Shown: positions 24,872 through 33,317, numbered from the stretch's first letter. The stretch is 64,000 nt of DNA from Propioniciclava sp. MC1595 (GCF_017569205.1 NZ_CP071870.1:310001-374000); one strand, 5' to 3'. Notes: a model not told the origin generated them from the sequence alone. Numbers and translations are program-made.

Positions 24872-26188
24872 TCACTCCCCGTCGGCGTCGACGGTGGGCT
24901 CGGCCGTGGCGGTGGCTGTGGGGGCGGCTGTGGCTGTGGCTGTGGGGGCGGCGGTCTCGACCGGGGTGGCCGTCAGGGTCGGTAGCGGCGCCGAGGGTGG
25001 GGGAGCGGGGGTGGACGGTGCGGGCGACGGAGCCGGTGCGGGTTCCGGGCTCGGCTCAGGGCTGGGCTCGGGGGTCGGGGTCGAGGGCGGGTCAGCCGGT
25101 GGCGGCGTCGACGGGTCGGCGGTCGGCGTCGTACCGGGGTCGACCGGGTCGGGCGAGGGTGTGGTGCCCGGGTCGCTGGGGTCGGGTGTTGGGGTGGCGC
25201 TGGGGTCGGGTGTCGGGGTGGCGCTGGGGTCGGGTGTCGGGGTGGCGCTCGGGTCGGCCGGGACCAGCGGGACCTCGTCCAGGTCGGGAAGCGGGCCGGA
25301 CTCGCCCGGCGGGGCCTTCGGGATCGTGCCCTTGGGCTTGTCCTGCTGGGCGCCCGGCGTCCACGGCACCATCGGGGTGTTCAGCCGCAGGAACGGCGCC
25401 CCGGACAGGACCGCGCGCGGGTCGACGAACGCGCCGTTGACGAGCACCTCGAAGTGCAGGTGGCACCCGGTCGACAGGCCCGTCGTGCCCGCCAGGCCGA
25501 TCTGCTGGCCCTTGCTGACCTTCTGGCCGACCGTCACGCCCAGCACCGACAGGTGCGCGTAGCGGCTGCTCATCCGGTCCTCGTCGATGGTGCCGTGGTC
25601 GATCTCGACCAGCAGGCCGTAACCGCCGGCGTTGCCGGAGCGGGTGACGGTGCCGTCGGTCATCGCGACGATCGGGGTGCCGCAGGCGGCCGTCATGTCG
25701 ACGCCGTTGTGGTTGCGGACGTAGTTCAGGATCGGGTGGAACCGCGGGCCGTAGGGCGAGGTGATCGGGCCGGGCACCGGCGACACGTACGGCGTCGCGA
25801 ACAGGGCGGCCGCGTCGCCGAGTGGCGTGCCCGCGACCAGCGGCAGGTTCAGGTTCGTCAGCGGGATGCCGCCGGGCGCGGTGGGGACCCGCACCGCCGG
25901 CGCGAGCACGTCGGAGAAGCCCAGGGGAGTCGCGGCGCGGGAACGGGCGCGGGACGCGAGCGCGTCGGCGTCGGACCACATCGCGGCGCTCGTCGACCGC
26001 AGCTCCACCACGTCGTCATGCGTGTCGGCGAGGACGGCGGGCGTGGCGGTGACGGTGGCCTGCACGGGCAGCACCCCGGCGAAGGGGACCGTCAGGCACG
26101 CGGAGGTCGAGAGGGCAGCCAACAGTACGGACGGACGCCGACGACGTCGTCGAGAGAATGGCGTGGGGCCGCCATGTGCGCTCTGCAT
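24872..26188 (-). CDS. M23-family metallopeptidase with Pro/Thr-rich tail
   Basis: A 438-residue exported protein. A polybasic N-terminus and signal helix are followed by a LytM/M23 endopeptidase domain (about 170-275) with zinc ligands in NHNGVDM and in HLHFE. Such enzymes cut peptidoglycan cross-links. The last 130 residues are a low-complexity Pro/Thr/Ser/Asp tail, probably wall-spanning or disordered, containing a perfect-period DNA repeat. The ATG at 26188 has GAGGAAA six bases upstream and is preferred over an in-frame start at 26245. I looked for a c-di-AMP riboswitch in the leader and did not recognise one. Confidence 0.85.
   Translation of the reverse strand: MQSAHGGPTPFSRRRRRRPSVLLAALSTSACLTVPFAGVLPVQATVTATPAVLADTHDDVVELRSTSAAMWSDADALASRARSRAATPLGFSDVLAPAVRVPTAPGGIPLTNLNLPLVAGTPLGDAAALFATPYVSPVPGPITSPYGPRFHPILNYVRNHNGVDMTAACGTPIVAMTDGTVTRSGNAGGYGLLVEIDHGTIDEDRMSSRYAHLSVLGVTVGQKVSKGQQIGLAGTTGLSTGCHLHFEVLVNGAFVDPRAVLSGAPFLRLNTPMVPWTPGAQQDKPKGTIPKAPPGESGPLPDLDEVPLVPADPSATPTPDPSATPTPDPSATPTPDPSDPGTTPSPDPVDPGTTPTADPSTPPPADPPSTPTPEPSPEPSPEPAPAPSPAPSTPAPPPSAPLPTLTATPVETAAPTATATAAPTATATAEPTVDADGE
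25177..25248 (-). repeat. three tandem 24-bp units inside the M23 peptidase gene
   Basis: Three adjoining 24-bp units, differing at one base in the first, encode repeats of the octapeptide PSATPTPD. Such repeats can vary in copy number by slippage and change the length of the tail. Confidence 0.85.
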
Positions 26189-26359
26189 CAATTTCCTCGT
26201 GGTCACCCGGGTGGGGAAGTCCCCGGTGGCGAGTGATCCCCTCAAGCCTATGCCTGTTTCCGCCGTTGTCCAGAGGCGATTGGAGAACTGTGGGTGACGA
26301 TTCGGAGACGTCTGGGTTTCTCAGGCCGAACGGATGGACGCCGGGGGGGTGGGTACGTG

Positions 26360-26365
26360 TAGGGT
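26360..26365 (+). promoter_or_regulatory. possible -10 element for the cold-shock gene
   Basis: TAGGGT in an AT-richer stretch upstream of the csp gene would give a leader of about 110 nt, as is common for cold-shock mRNAs. No good -35 was found, so this is tentative. The 291-bp divergent gap otherwise shows nothing recognisable. Confidence 0.3.
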
Positions 26366-26479
26366 TCAAGTCGGTTGAGGTTGGTAGTTCTTGCGTGCGG
26401 CACCCCGTTGGCAGAAGTTCGAGCGTCACCCACATGCCTCCGATCCCGGGGGTAGCACCACATCACGAAAGCAGGAAAC

Positions 26480-26683
26480 ATGGCCACCGGAACCGTCAAG
26501 TGGTTCAACGCCGACAAGGGCTACGGCTTCATCTCCCCCGACGACGGCTCGGCTGACGTCTTCGCCCACTACTCCGCCATCAACTCGCGCGGCTTCCGCT
26601 CGCTGAACGAGGGCGACAAGGTCGAGTTCGAGACCGAGCAGGGCCCCAAGGGCCTCCAGGCGACCAACATCACCCCGGTCTGA
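26480..26683 (+). CDS. cold shock protein
   Basis: A 67-residue single cold-shock domain with RNP1 (KGYGFIS) and RNP2 (VFAHYSAI). It binds single-stranded RNA/DNA and acts as an RNA chaperone. AAGCAGGAAAC precedes the ATG. A long untranslated leader fits the family. A strong hairpin follows the stop. Confidence 0.96.
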   Translation: MATGTVKWFNADKGYGFISPDDGSADVFAHYSAINSRGFRSLNEGDKVEFETEQGPKGLQATNITPV

Positions 26684-26700
26684 TCTGAACAGCACCACGC

Positions 26701-26732
26701 CGGACGCCGCGACCCCCGGGTCGCGGCGTCCG
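26701..26732 (+). terminator. terminator of the cold-shock gene
   Basis: A perfect 15-bp inverted repeat (CGGACGCCGCGACCC and its complement) with a 2-nt gap lies 17 bp after the csp stop. It also covers the possible 5' end of the following gene. Confidence 0.8.
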
Positions 26733-26759
26733 TCGTTCCCGGGTCACGCGGTCCTGCTC

Positions 26760-27242
26760 GTGGGCGTCCCCCCGCTCGAGGCGTGGGTGCGCGAGCGGAC
26801 GGCGCACTACGACGAGGGCTTCGTCTCCGCCGACCCGGCCTTCGCCCACGCGCACGTGACGGTGCTGGCCCCGTTCCCGGTCGGTGCCACCGATCGGGCC
26901 GCGGCGGTGGCGTCCGAGGTCAGGGCCTTCGACTACACGCTTCGCCGAGTGGCGACCTTCCCCGACGGGGTGGTCCACCTCGTGCCCGAGCCCGACCGCG
27001 GGTTCCGCGCACTGACGGACGCCGCCCGCCGCCTGATGCCCGAGGTCGCGCCCTACTGGGGCCGGTTCGAGCCGGTGCCCCACGTGACGCTGGACCGGCT
27101 CGGCCCGGGCGTCACCGAGTCCTCGACCCGGGACGCCGTCGCCCACCTCCTGCCCTGCCGGGCACGGGCGTCCGAGCTGCTGCTGACGTGGTGGGAGGAC
27201 GGCGGCTGCCGGGTGCTGGGGCGGTTCCCGCTCAGCTCGTGA
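26760..27242 (+). CDS. 2'-5' RNA ligase superfamily protein (2H phosphoesterase)
   Basis: A 160-residue protein with the two H-x-T/S-x motifs of the 2H phosphoesterase fold: HVTVL near residue 38 and HVTLD near residue 108. The fold hydrolyses or ligates 2'-5' or cyclic phosphates of RNA or nucleotides; the substrate is unknown. The annotated GTG is uncertain: the frame is open upstream and family-like sequence (GHAVLLVGVPP) begins before it, but the only upstream start-like codon is CTG at 26754, directly after the csp terminator. It overlaps the antisense frame at 27053-27242. Confidence 0.7.
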   Translation: MGVPPLEAWVRERTAHYDEGFVSADPAFAHAHVTVLAPFPVGATDRAAAVASEVRAFDYTLRRVATFPDGVVHLVPEPDRGFRALTDAARRLMPEVAPYWGRFEPVPHVTLDRLGPGVTESSTRDAVAHLLPCRARASELLLTWWEDGGCRVLGRFPLSS

Positions 27243-27493
27243 GCCCGAGGAACGCCGCGAGTGGCGACGTAGGTGTAGTCCGGCAGGCCGTGGGGGCCCT
27301 CGTCGGGGAACGTGAGCGCTGGGGACTCCGCGTCCAGCCGCAGCAGCAGCACCGCCGCGGAGATCTGCATGACCGCCCAGGCCAGCAGGACCATCAGGCC
27401 CGTCAGGACGAGCGCGAGCGGGTCCTTCCGGGTCTCCGCCTCGAGCAGCGTGTACGCCACCACGACCAGGGACGTGCCGACGCTGCCCAGCAC
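27053..27493 (-). CDS. small membrane protein, unknown function, C-terminal extent doubtful
   Basis: From a GTG at 27493 this frame encodes two hydrophobic helices (GSVGTSLVVVAYTLL and LALVLTGLMVLLAWAVM), then a short hydrophilic segment ending near the stop of the opposite gene. The last 60 residues or so run antisense to the 2'-5' ligase gene and look like shadow sequence. The true protein may therefore end earlier after a frameshift, or the overlap may be genuine. No family recognised; no ribosome binding site is obvious. Confidence 0.4.
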   Translation of the reverse strand: MLGSVGTSLVVVAYTLLEAETRKDPLALVLTGLMVLLAWAVMQISAAVLLLRLDAESPALTFPDEGPHGLPDYTYVATRGVPRAHELSGNRPSTRQPPSSHHVSSSSDARARQGRRWATASRVEDSVTPGPSRSSVTWGTGSNRPQ

Positions 27494-27556
27494 CCAGGGT
27501 GACAAGGAAGGACAGTGCGCTGGCCTCTGATTCCCAGTCCCACTGTGGGGACAACC

Positions 27557-27680
27557 TGTGGACAGTGACGAGGGCGTACAACCCCGGGGAGGCTTCCCCG
27601 GGGGTATCGCTACCATCTGAATCCGCTTGTCAGGGGATCTTTGACTTGTTCACTGGGAGTTGTGCCCAGCCTTGTCCACA
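27557..27680. promoter_or_regulatory. cluster of DnaA-box-like sites
   Basis: TTGTCCACA at 27672-27680 matches the actinobacterial DnaA box exactly. TTGTTCACT (27646) and TTGTGCCCA (27660) are 7/9 matches in the same orientation at 14- and 12-nt spacing. TGTGGACAG (27557) is an 8/9 match in reverse orientation. dnaA and dnaN are not nearby, so this is not the canonical origin. Confidence 0.45.
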
Positions 27681-27689
27681 GGAGACGGG

Positions 27690-29138
27690 TCAGTCGGTGT
27701 AGGGGCCGAGGTCGAAGTCGTCCTCGTCGTCGAGTGCCTCGTGCTCCTCGGGCGGGACCGGCGACCCCGGCAGGCGCGTGATGAACTCGGCGCCGCCGCT
27801 GGGGGAGCGGCCCGCCTTCACCCAGCCGCCGTGGGCCTGGATCGTCTGGGCGACGATCGAGAGGCCCAGGCCGGAGCCGGGCGTCGTGCGCGCGTGCGAC
27901 GAACGGTAGAAGCGCTCGAACACGTGGGGCAGGTCATCCTCGGCGATGCCGGGGCCCTGGTCGGCCACGCGGAACCGGTCGCCGATGAGCTCGACGGTGA
28001 TCGTGCCGCCGGGCGGGGAGAACTTCACCGCGTTGTCGAGCAGGTTGGTGAATGCGCGCTCGAGCGCGTCGGGCTCGCCGGTGAGGTAGAGCGGCTCGAG
28101 GGTGACGTCCCACGTGATGCCGGGGCCGCGGCGCTTCACCCGGTCGAGGGCGCTGTTGATGATGTCGCGCAGGTCGACCGGTTCGGGCGCCGGCTGGACG
28201 CCCTCCTCGCGGCTCAGCTGCACCAGGTCGCCCACGAGCTGGGTGAACTCGCCGAGCTGGGCGGCGACGTCGCGCAGGATCTCGGAGCGCGCGCCCTCGG
28301 GCAGCATGTGCTGGCGCTCGTCGGCGACGAGCAGCTCGACGTTGGTGCGCATCGAGGTGAGCGGCGTGCGCAGCTCGTGGCCGGCGTCGGCGATGAGGCG
28401 CTTCTGGCGCTCGCGCGAGTTCTCGAGGGCGGTGAGCATCCGGTTGAAGGAGCGGCCCAGGTCGGCGACCTCGTCGTCGCCCTTCACGTCGATGGGGGTC
28501 AGCTTGTTGGTCTCGGTGATGGCCAGCACGGCGTCCGAGAGGTGCCGGATGGGGCCCATGCCGGACTTCGCGATGAAGTAGCCCATCGCGGCGGCGACCG
28601 CCGCGCCGATGCCGCCGAACAGCAGCAGCGCCAGGCCGGTGGTCTGCAGGATGGCCTGCTGGGTGGCCAGCGGCCGCCCGATCACGAGCGCGTAGTAGGA
28701 GTCGCCGTCGACCAGCGGCACCGCCACGATGCGCGTCGGGACCCCGTTCGAGTCGACGCCCGTACGCGCCGAGAAGCCCTGCGCGGTGCGGGCGATGGCG
28801 ACCTCGTCGGCACCCCAGACGAGCGTGGTGTTGCGGCCGGGCTGGTTGATCGGGTGGGCGTCGGAGCGGACCAGCATGACGATGACGTTCGCCGCCTGCC
28901 AGGCGGAGGTGTCGATGCCGCCCATGTTCTCGAGGTCCTCCGACAGGGCGCCCGAGGTGATGTTCGCCACCTCGACCAGCTCGTTGTCGAACTGGTCGTA
29001 GACGGTGAGGAGGGTCATCGCGTACGCCGCGATGCCGGTGACCGCGACGGCGGCGGCCACCGCGGAGGCGATCAGGATCGCCAGGCGGTCCTGGAGCGGG
29101 CGGTTGGCCGCGAAGAGGAAATTGCGCAGTCGGCTCAC
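27690..29138 (-). CDS. sensor histidine kinase (MprB-like)
   Basis: A 482-residue kinase with two membrane helices (about 18-42 and 167-190) enclosing a sensor domain, then HAMP, HisKA with the phospho-acceptor His in [12 protein letters not shown], and HATPase_c with [15 protein letters not shown] and GSGLGLS. It should phosphorylate the response regulator encoded just upstream. Its start overlaps the regulator's stop by 4 bp. The domain order and pairing match MprB of mycobacteria, an envelope-stress sensor; the signal here is inferred. Confidence 0.92.
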   Translation of the reverse strand: MSRLRNFLFAANRPLQDRLAILIASAVAAAVAVTGIAAYAMTLLTVYDQFDNELVEVANITSGALSEDLENMGGIDTSAWQAANVIVMLVRSDAHPINQPGRNTTLVWGADEVAIARTAQGFSARTGVDSNGVPTRIVAVPLVDGDSYYALVIGRPLATQQAILQTTGLALLLFGGIGAAVAAAMGYFIAKSGMGPIRHLSDAVLAITETNKLTPIDVKGDDEVADLGRSFNRMLTALENSRERQKRLIADAGHELRTPLTSMRTNVELLVADERQHMLPEGARSEILRDVAAQLGEFTQLVGDLVQLSREEGVQPAPEPVDLRDIINSALDRVKRRGPGITWDVTLEPLYLTGEPDALERAFTNLLDNAVKFSPPGGTITVELIGDRFRVADQGPGIAEDDLPHVFERFYRSSHARTTPGSGLGLSIVAQTIQAHGGWVKAGRSPSGGAEFITRLPGSPVPPEEHEALDDEDDFDLGPYTD

Positions 29139-29833
29139 GGGGCCGTCTCGCGCAGCACGTACCCGATGCCGCGCACGGTGTGGATGAGGCGGGAGCCGCC
29201 CTCACCCTCGGTCTTGCGGCGCAGGTAGCCGATGTAGACCTCCAGCGAGTTCGCCGTCGTCGGGAACTCGAACCCCCACACCTCGTTCAGCAGCCACGAG
29301 CGCTCGAGCACCTTGCGGGGGTGCTCCATGAACGTCTGCAGCAGGGCGAACTCGGTGCGGGTGAGGGAGATGCGGTTGCCGGCGCGGGTGACCTCGCGGG
29401 TGTTGAGGTCGACGCGCAGGTCCTCGAAGGCGAGCACCTGGCCCTCGGTGGGGGCGGCGTCCTCGGTCTCGGGGCGCGAGCGCCGGGTGAGGGCGCGCAG
29501 GCGGGCCATCAGCTCGTCGAGCGCGAAGGGCTTGGCCATGTAGTCGTCGGCGCCGGCGTCCAGCCCGTCGACGCGGTCGCCGACGGCGTCGCGCGCGGTG
29601 AGGACGAGGATCGGCACGTCGTTGCCCTGGCCGCGCAGCATGCGGGTGGTCTCGAGCCCGTCGAGGCGGGGCATCATGACGTCCATGATCACGGCGTCCA
29701 CCTTGTGGGAGGACAGGTGGGCGAGGGCCTCGATGCCGTCGTTGGCGGATGCCACCTCGTAGCCGCTGTACTGCAGCGACCGCTTCAGCGAGTCACGGAC
29801 GGCCTGGTCGTCGTCCACCACGAGGATGTGCAT
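29135..29833 (-). CDS. response regulator, OmpR family (MprA-like)
   Basis: A 232-residue two-domain regulator. The receiver has acidic residues DDD (7-9), phospho-acceptor Asp51 (IMDVMMP) and Lys101 (AKPF). The C-terminal winged helix contains [13 protein letters not shown] and RTVRG-like ends ([11 protein letters not shown]). It probably binds DNA when phosphorylated by the downstream kinase. TAGGAT lies six bases before the ATG with no Shine-Dalgarno sequence, so the mRNA is likely leaderless. Confidence 0.94.
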   Translation of the reverse strand: MHILVVDDDQAVRDSLKRSLQYSGYEVASANDGIEALAHLSSHKVDAVIMDVMMPRLDGLETTRMLRGQGNDVPILVLTARDAVGDRVDGLDAGADDYMAKPFALDELMARLRALTRRSRPETEDAAPTEGQVLAFEDLRVDLNTREVTRAGNRISLTRTEFALLQTFMEHPRKVLERSWLLNEVWGFEFPTTANSLEVYIGYLRRKTEGEGGSRLIHTVRGIGYVLRETAP

Positions 29834-29842
29834 GGGGCCATC

Positions 29843-30310
29843 CTAACGGCGTTGCAACTCCCTCACCCGGGCCAGCACGCCGGGCATGGCCGCCTCGATG
29901 GAGGCGAGGGTGTCGTCGAATCCGGCCGCGTCGCCGTACCACGGGTCGTCGATGCCCGATCCCGGCTCGGCGGCGGGGTCGAAGTCGGTGAGCAGGTGCA
30001 GCTCGGCGTCGGGGGCCAGGCGGCGCATGCGGTCGAGGTGGTACGGCTCCAGGCCGATCACCAGGTCGGCGTCGGCGATGTCGGACGCCGTGATGCGCCG
30101 GGCGCGGTGGTTGCCGGAGGCGTAGCCGTGGCGGTCGAGGACCGCGCGGGCGCGCCGGTCGATGGGGTTGCCGGTCTCCTCGGAGCTGACCCCGAAGGAG
30201 ACGAACTCGACGTCGGTGAGGCCTTCGCGCTCGGCGTGCCCGCGGGCGACGCGCTCGGCCATGGGGGAGCGGCAGATGTTGCCCAGGCAGACGAAGGCGA
30301 CGCGCACCAT
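29843..30310 (-). CDS. low-molecular-weight protein tyrosine phosphatase
   Basis: A 155-residue LMW-PTP. The P-loop CLGNICRSP holds catalytic Cys8 and Arg14, and the general acid Asp is in DDPWYG. It dephosphorylates phosphotyrosine or phosphoarginine proteins. The ATG shares one base with the preceding TGA (TGATG), showing coupling with the holin-like gene upstream. It lies just upstream of the MprAB-like pair on the same strand. Confidence 0.93.
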   Translation of the reverse strand: MVRVAFVCLGNICRSPMAERVARGHAEREGLTDVEFVSFGVSSEETGNPIDRRARAVLDRHGYASGNHRARRITASDIADADLVIGLEPYHLDRMRRLAPDAELHLLTDFDPAAEPGSGIDDPWYGDAAGFDDTLASIEAAMPGVLARVRELQRR

Positions 30311-30702
30311 CAGTTGTGGACCTCCCCGCGGCGGCCGACGAAGGAGTTCAGGACGAAGCTGACCACCGACACCATGAGGGCGCCCCAGAAGGCGCTCCAG
30401 GAGCCGTCGACCCCCCACGGGACGCCGAGTTGGGCACACACCCACGACGTGAGCATGAGCAGGGCGGCGTTGATGATGAGCAGGAACAGGCCCAGGGTGA
30501 CGAGCAGCAGCGGCGAGGTGACGAAGACGAACAGCGGCTTGATGAGCGCGTTCACCAGGCCGAAGATCGCGGCCACGATGAGCATGGTGATGGCCGCCCC
30601 TGCGGGCTCGCCGGCGTAGTCGAGCTTGATGCCGGGCAGGATCCACGTCGCGAGACCGAGCGACAGGGCACTGACCAAGAAGCGAATGATCACGGCGTCC
30701 AT
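30310..30702 (-). CDS. phage holin family (YvlD/holin_4_2-like) membrane protein
   Basis: A 130-residue protein with four hydrophobic helices and the family pattern ILPGIKLDYAG at the start of helix two. Despite the family name these are usually housekeeping membrane proteins, not phage lysis proteins, and no phage genes are nearby. It overlaps the phosphatase start by one base. The function is unknown; a link to envelope stress is only suggested by the neighbours. Confidence 0.87.
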   Translation of the reverse strand: MDAVIIRFLVSALSLGLATWILPGIKLDYAGEPAGAAITMLIVAAIFGLVNALIKPLFVFVTSPLLLVTLGLFLLIINAALLMLTSWVCAQLGVPWGVDGSWSAFWGALMVSVVSFVLNSFVGRRGEVHN

Positions 30703-30782
30703 CCTGTCACGTGCGCAAGAATGGCGTCCCCGGGAGGCCCCTGCACTGGCCCTGAACCCGGGTGACGCGAAAGGCTGCGACG

Positions 30783-31772
30783 GTGGGCGAACTGACCGGA
30801 CGGGACTTCCTCAAGGAGGTGGACTTCACCCCCGAGGAGTGGATGCACCTCATCGACCTCTCGGGCGAGCTGAAGGCCGCCCGGCGGGAAGGCCGCGAGG
30901 AGCGACGCCTGAGCGGGAAGTCGATCGCGCTGATCTTCGAGAAGGGCTCCACCCGGACGCGCGCCGCCTTCGAGGTGGCCGCCTGGCACCAAGGCGCCTT
31001 CACCACCTACCTCGACCCGTCGGGCTCGCACATCGGCTCGAAGGAGTCGCCCGCCGACACCGCCCGTGTGCTGGAGCGCATGTACGACGGCATCGAATTC
31101 CGGGGTGCGCGGCAGGACACGGTCGAGACGCTGGCCGAGTACTCCTCGGTGCCGGTGTGGAACGGCCTCACCGACGACTGGCACCCCACCCAGTCGCTGT
31201 GTGACGCGTTCACGATGCTCGAGGCCTCGCCGAAGCCGGCCGGGGAGATCGCCTTCTCGTACCTGGGCGACTGCCGGTTCAACATGGGCAACTCGCTGCT
31301 GACCATGGGCGCGATGATGGGGATGGACGTCCGCCTGGTCTCGCCCCGCTCGTTCGCGCCGTCGGCCGATCTGGTCGACGCCGCCCGCGAGATCGCCGAG
31401 TTCACCGGCGCGCGCATCACCATCACCGACGACATCGAGGCCGTTCGTGGGTCGGACTTCGTGCACACCGACGTCTGGGTGTCGATGGGCGAGCCCAAGG
31501 GCGTGTGGGCCGAGCGCGTGCGCGTGCTGGCGCCGTACCGGGTGACCCCCGCCGTGATGCGGCTCGCCGGGCCGGACGCCAAGTTCATGCACTGCCTCCC
31601 CGCGTTCCACGACCTGGAGACCACCACCGCCCGCCTGGTGCACGACCTGACCGGCATGCGCGAGCTCGAGGTCTCCCACGAGGTCTTCGAGTCCGAGGCG
31701 TCCATCGTGTTCGAGCAGGCCGAGAACCGCCTGCACACCATCAAGGCCGTGATGGTGGCGACCCTGGCCTAG
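30783..31772 (+). CDS. argF: ornithine carbamoyltransferase
   Basis: A 329-residue enzyme that joins carbamoyl phosphate and ornithine to citrulline (or runs in reverse in the arginine deiminase pathway). Carbamoyl-phosphate motif STRTR (56-60), HPTQ, and the ornithine-binding/catalytic HCLP are present. Two GTG starts are in frame (30762 and 30783); the second is preferred because it aligns with the usual N-terminus. It stands alone, so anabolic (argF) versus catabolic (arcB) use cannot be decided. Nested palindromes follow the stop. Confidence 0.92.
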   Translation: MGELTGRDFLKEVDFTPEEWMHLIDLSGELKAARREGREERRLSGKSIALIFEKGSTRTRAAFEVAAWHQGAFTTYLDPSGSHIGSKESPADTARVLERMYDGIEFRGARQDTVETLAEYSSVPVWNGLTDDWHPTQSLCDAFTMLEASPKPAGEIAFSYLGDCRFNMGNSLLTMGAMMGMDVRLVSPRSFAPSADLVDAAREIAEFTGARITITDDIEAVRGSDFVHTDVWVSMGEPKGVWAERVRVLAPYRVTPAVMRLAGPDAKFMHCLPAFHDLETTTARLVHDLTGMRELEVSHEVFESEASIVFEQAENRLHTIKAVMVATLA

Positions 31773-31802
31773 GGGGTTGGCGGCGCCCTCACACCACAGA
31801 TG

Positions 31803-31819
31803 CGCCGCATACCTTCAGT
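31803..31819. repeat. single-arm copy of the nested palindrome
   Basis: GCGCCGCATACCTTCAG differs at two positions from the left arm of the full palindrome 50 bp downstream. The surrounding 40 bp is also repeated imperfectly (CACAGATGCGCC at both places). No matching right arm follows. Confidence 0.6.
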
Positions 31820-31852
31820 TGCGCCGGATAGTGTCGCCCTCAGATCACAGAT

Positions 31853-31910
31853 GCGCCGGATACCGTCAGAGACGCCGGCTGCACCCGGCGCACCTGACGG
31901 TATCCGGCGC
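31853..31910. repeat. 58-nt nested palindrome, copy 1
   Basis: 17-nt arms (GCGCCGGATACCGTCAG and its exact complement) flank a 24-nt centre with its own hairpin (CGCCGG/CCGGCG around CTGCAC). GTTTGTTC follows on the + strand, so it could terminate argF transcription. A homologous element with the same 17-24-17 layout lies at 33260-33317. Confidence 0.8.
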
Positions 31911-31953
31911 GTTTGTTCAGGGGCGGGCGCGCTCGGGGTTCAGCGCCCATCGT

Positions 31954-32868
31954 TCAGCGGGTGAAGCCCAGGGCGGACTCGAACGCCCCGCGGATGCGGT
32001 CGCCCAGTCCTTGGACGTCCCAGGCCAGGCTCCAGCCCCAGTGGGTGGGCCACCACCTGCACTGGCGGATGAGCTCGTCGCGGTCCTGCTGCTCCCGCAC
32101 CACCTTGCCGGCCGAGGACCCTCGCGCGACCCGCTCGTCGTACTTGCCTTCCCCGTCGACCTCGCCGACGACCCCGCGGTCGGGCCAACCGAAGTCGCAG
32201 TCGGCGATCCAGCCCGAGGGGTTCGACACGCGGAACTGCAGCGTCGGTGCCGGCAGGCCGGCGCGGTCCATCGTCACGCGGCTCGCCGACTCGGCCGCCG
32301 ACTGGGAGCGCCCGTCGGCGAATGCGACCACTCTCCGCAGGGTCTCGACCCCGGACCGCCGGGCCGCCGCCTCGACGAGTCGGTCCAGTTCCGTGCGGGT
32401 CACCCCGCGGCGCAGGGCGTGGTCCATCGCGATGACCCCCCATGCGAACTGGACGCCCCGCGCCAGGTCCGCAGCCGTGCGGGACAGGGACGTCACCCGG
32501 ACGCCACCCACCTCGGTCACGTCCTCCTCGGTCAGGGGCGCGACGTGGACGTGGTACCCCGACCGCTTGCGCCCCCGCGCGGGAGGGGGCACGGTGAGGT
32601 GGACATCTCCCGGGTCGTTGTCGGAGACGGACAGCCCGTGCACGATCGCTGCTGTCACGTGGGACAGCGCCACCGACGTCCCCTGGCGCATCAGGATGCC
32701 GCGCGCCCGGGCCAGGTGGGCGTCCTTGCCCGACAGCTCGCGGGGCTCGCCGTAGATGCTCCGCACCGGGCGGGCGAGTTCACCGTTGGCGATGGCCGCG
32801 CGCAGCCGTCGGTCGCTCCAGCCCTCCTCGCGAAGCTTGGCGATCGGGCGCAGCAGGTAGTCGTCCAT
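31954..32868 (-). CDS. AbiEi-like/DUF559 protein (predicted PD-(D/E)XK nuclease-type domain)
   Basis: A 304-residue protein. The N-terminal half resembles the AbiEi antitoxin-type winged helix region (LREEGWSDRRLRAAI, then VALSHVTAAIVHG). The C-terminal half is a DUF559/Vsr-like fold with the acidic cluster VVGEVDGEGKYDE. No AbiEii toxin gene is adjacent, so it is an orphan. The ATG at 32868 starts where homology starts; the longer open frame adds no recognisable sequence. It lies between two homologous palindromes. A second member is at 46204-47085. Confidence 0.72.
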   Translation of the reverse strand: MDDYLLRPIAKLREEGWSDRRLRAAIANGELARPVRSIYGEPRELSGKDAHLARARGILMRQGTSVALSHVTAAIVHGLSVSDNDPGDVHLTVPPPARGRKRSGYHVHVAPLTEEDVTEVGGVRVTSLSRTAADLARGVQFAWGVIAMDHALRRGVTRTELDRLVEAAARRSGVETLRRVVAFADGRSQSAAESASRVTMDRAGLPAPTLQFRVSNPSGWIADCDFGWPDRGVVGEVDGEGKYDERVARGSSAGKVVREQQDRDELIRQCRWWPTHWGWSLAWDVQGLGDRIRGAFESALGFTR

Positions 32869-33021
32869 CGGGCCAGCCCACCAGACGCTGCTCCGCGTTG
32901 GGGCGCCTTCCCCAGCCGGACAACAAACGGACAACACCGTCTCAGGTTCTTCTTGGGTGCATTCACCCGCTGGGGTGAGGCGCCCCCCTGCCGTGAAACG
33001 GGACGGTGGTGGTAACGACAA

Positions 33022-33038
33022 GCCGCTGAGTCAGCGGC
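33022..33038. promoter_or_regulatory. perfect palindrome before the small membrane gene
   Basis: GCCGCTGA-g-TCAGCGGC is a perfect 8-bp inverted repeat 19 bp before the DUF6131-like start. It could be an operator or a short leader hairpin. Confidence 0.35.
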
Positions 33039-33056
33039 ATGAAAGGGGAGAACATC

Positions 33057-33203
33057 ATGGTTACCCTCGGCATCATCCTGCTGATCATCGGCCTGCTGGT
33101 GGACACCGGTCTTCCGCTGACCTACATCGGACTCGCACTGATCGTCATCGGCCTGATCCTGAACCTCGTCCCGATGGGCGGCAAGCGCATCAGGGTCTGG
33201 TAA
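33057..33203 (+). CDS. 48-residue membrane protein, DUF6131-like
   Basis: ATG to TAA with GGGGAG eight bases upstream. The protein has two hydrophobic helices (LGIILLIIGLLVDTG and YIGLALIVIGLILNLV), a Gly turn and a basic end (GGKRIRVW), like the small DUF6131 proteins of Actinobacteria. Function unknown. It is divergent from the DUF559 gene and followed by the second nested palindrome. Confidence 0.75.
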   Translation: MVTLGIILLIIGLLVDTGLPLTYIGLALIVIGLILNLVPMGGKRIRVW

Positions 33204-33259
33204 CGACCGTCGATCCGGGGGGCCTGAGAAGACCTGCCAGACACTCCCCCGAAACAGAA

Positions 33260-33317
33260 GCGCCGTTCCCAGTCGGACGCGCCGGATGCAGCCGGCGCTC
33301 CTGACGGGGAGCGGCGC
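33260..33317. repeat. 58-nt nested palindrome, copy 2
   Basis: Same 17-24-17 layout as copy 1. Arm GCGCCGTTCCCAGTCGG pairs with CTGACGGGGAGCGGCGC (14 Watson-Crick pairs, two G-T, one mismatch). The centre has GCGCCGG/CCGGCGC around a 6-nt loop. Relative to copy 1 three arm positions changed on both sides with pairing kept. Confidence 0.8.

Noticed and set aside
26189-26340. c-di-AMP (ydaO-type) riboswitch in front of the M23 peptidase
   Set aside because: Expected for actinobacterial wall hydrolases, but the conserved GACAGCTAACC-like blocks are not there.
27540-27690. Chromosomal origin of replication
   Set aside because: DnaA-like boxes are present, but dnaA and dnaN are absent and there are too few boxes, so I report only a cluster.
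30310-30702. Prophage holin
   Set aside because: The family name suggests phage, but no other phage genes are nearby and the protein matches the housekeeping YvlD-like group.
31954-32868. AbiE toxin-antitoxin system
   Set aside because: Only the AbiEi-like half is present; no AbiEii nucleotidyltransferase gene lies next to it or next to the paralogue at 46204.
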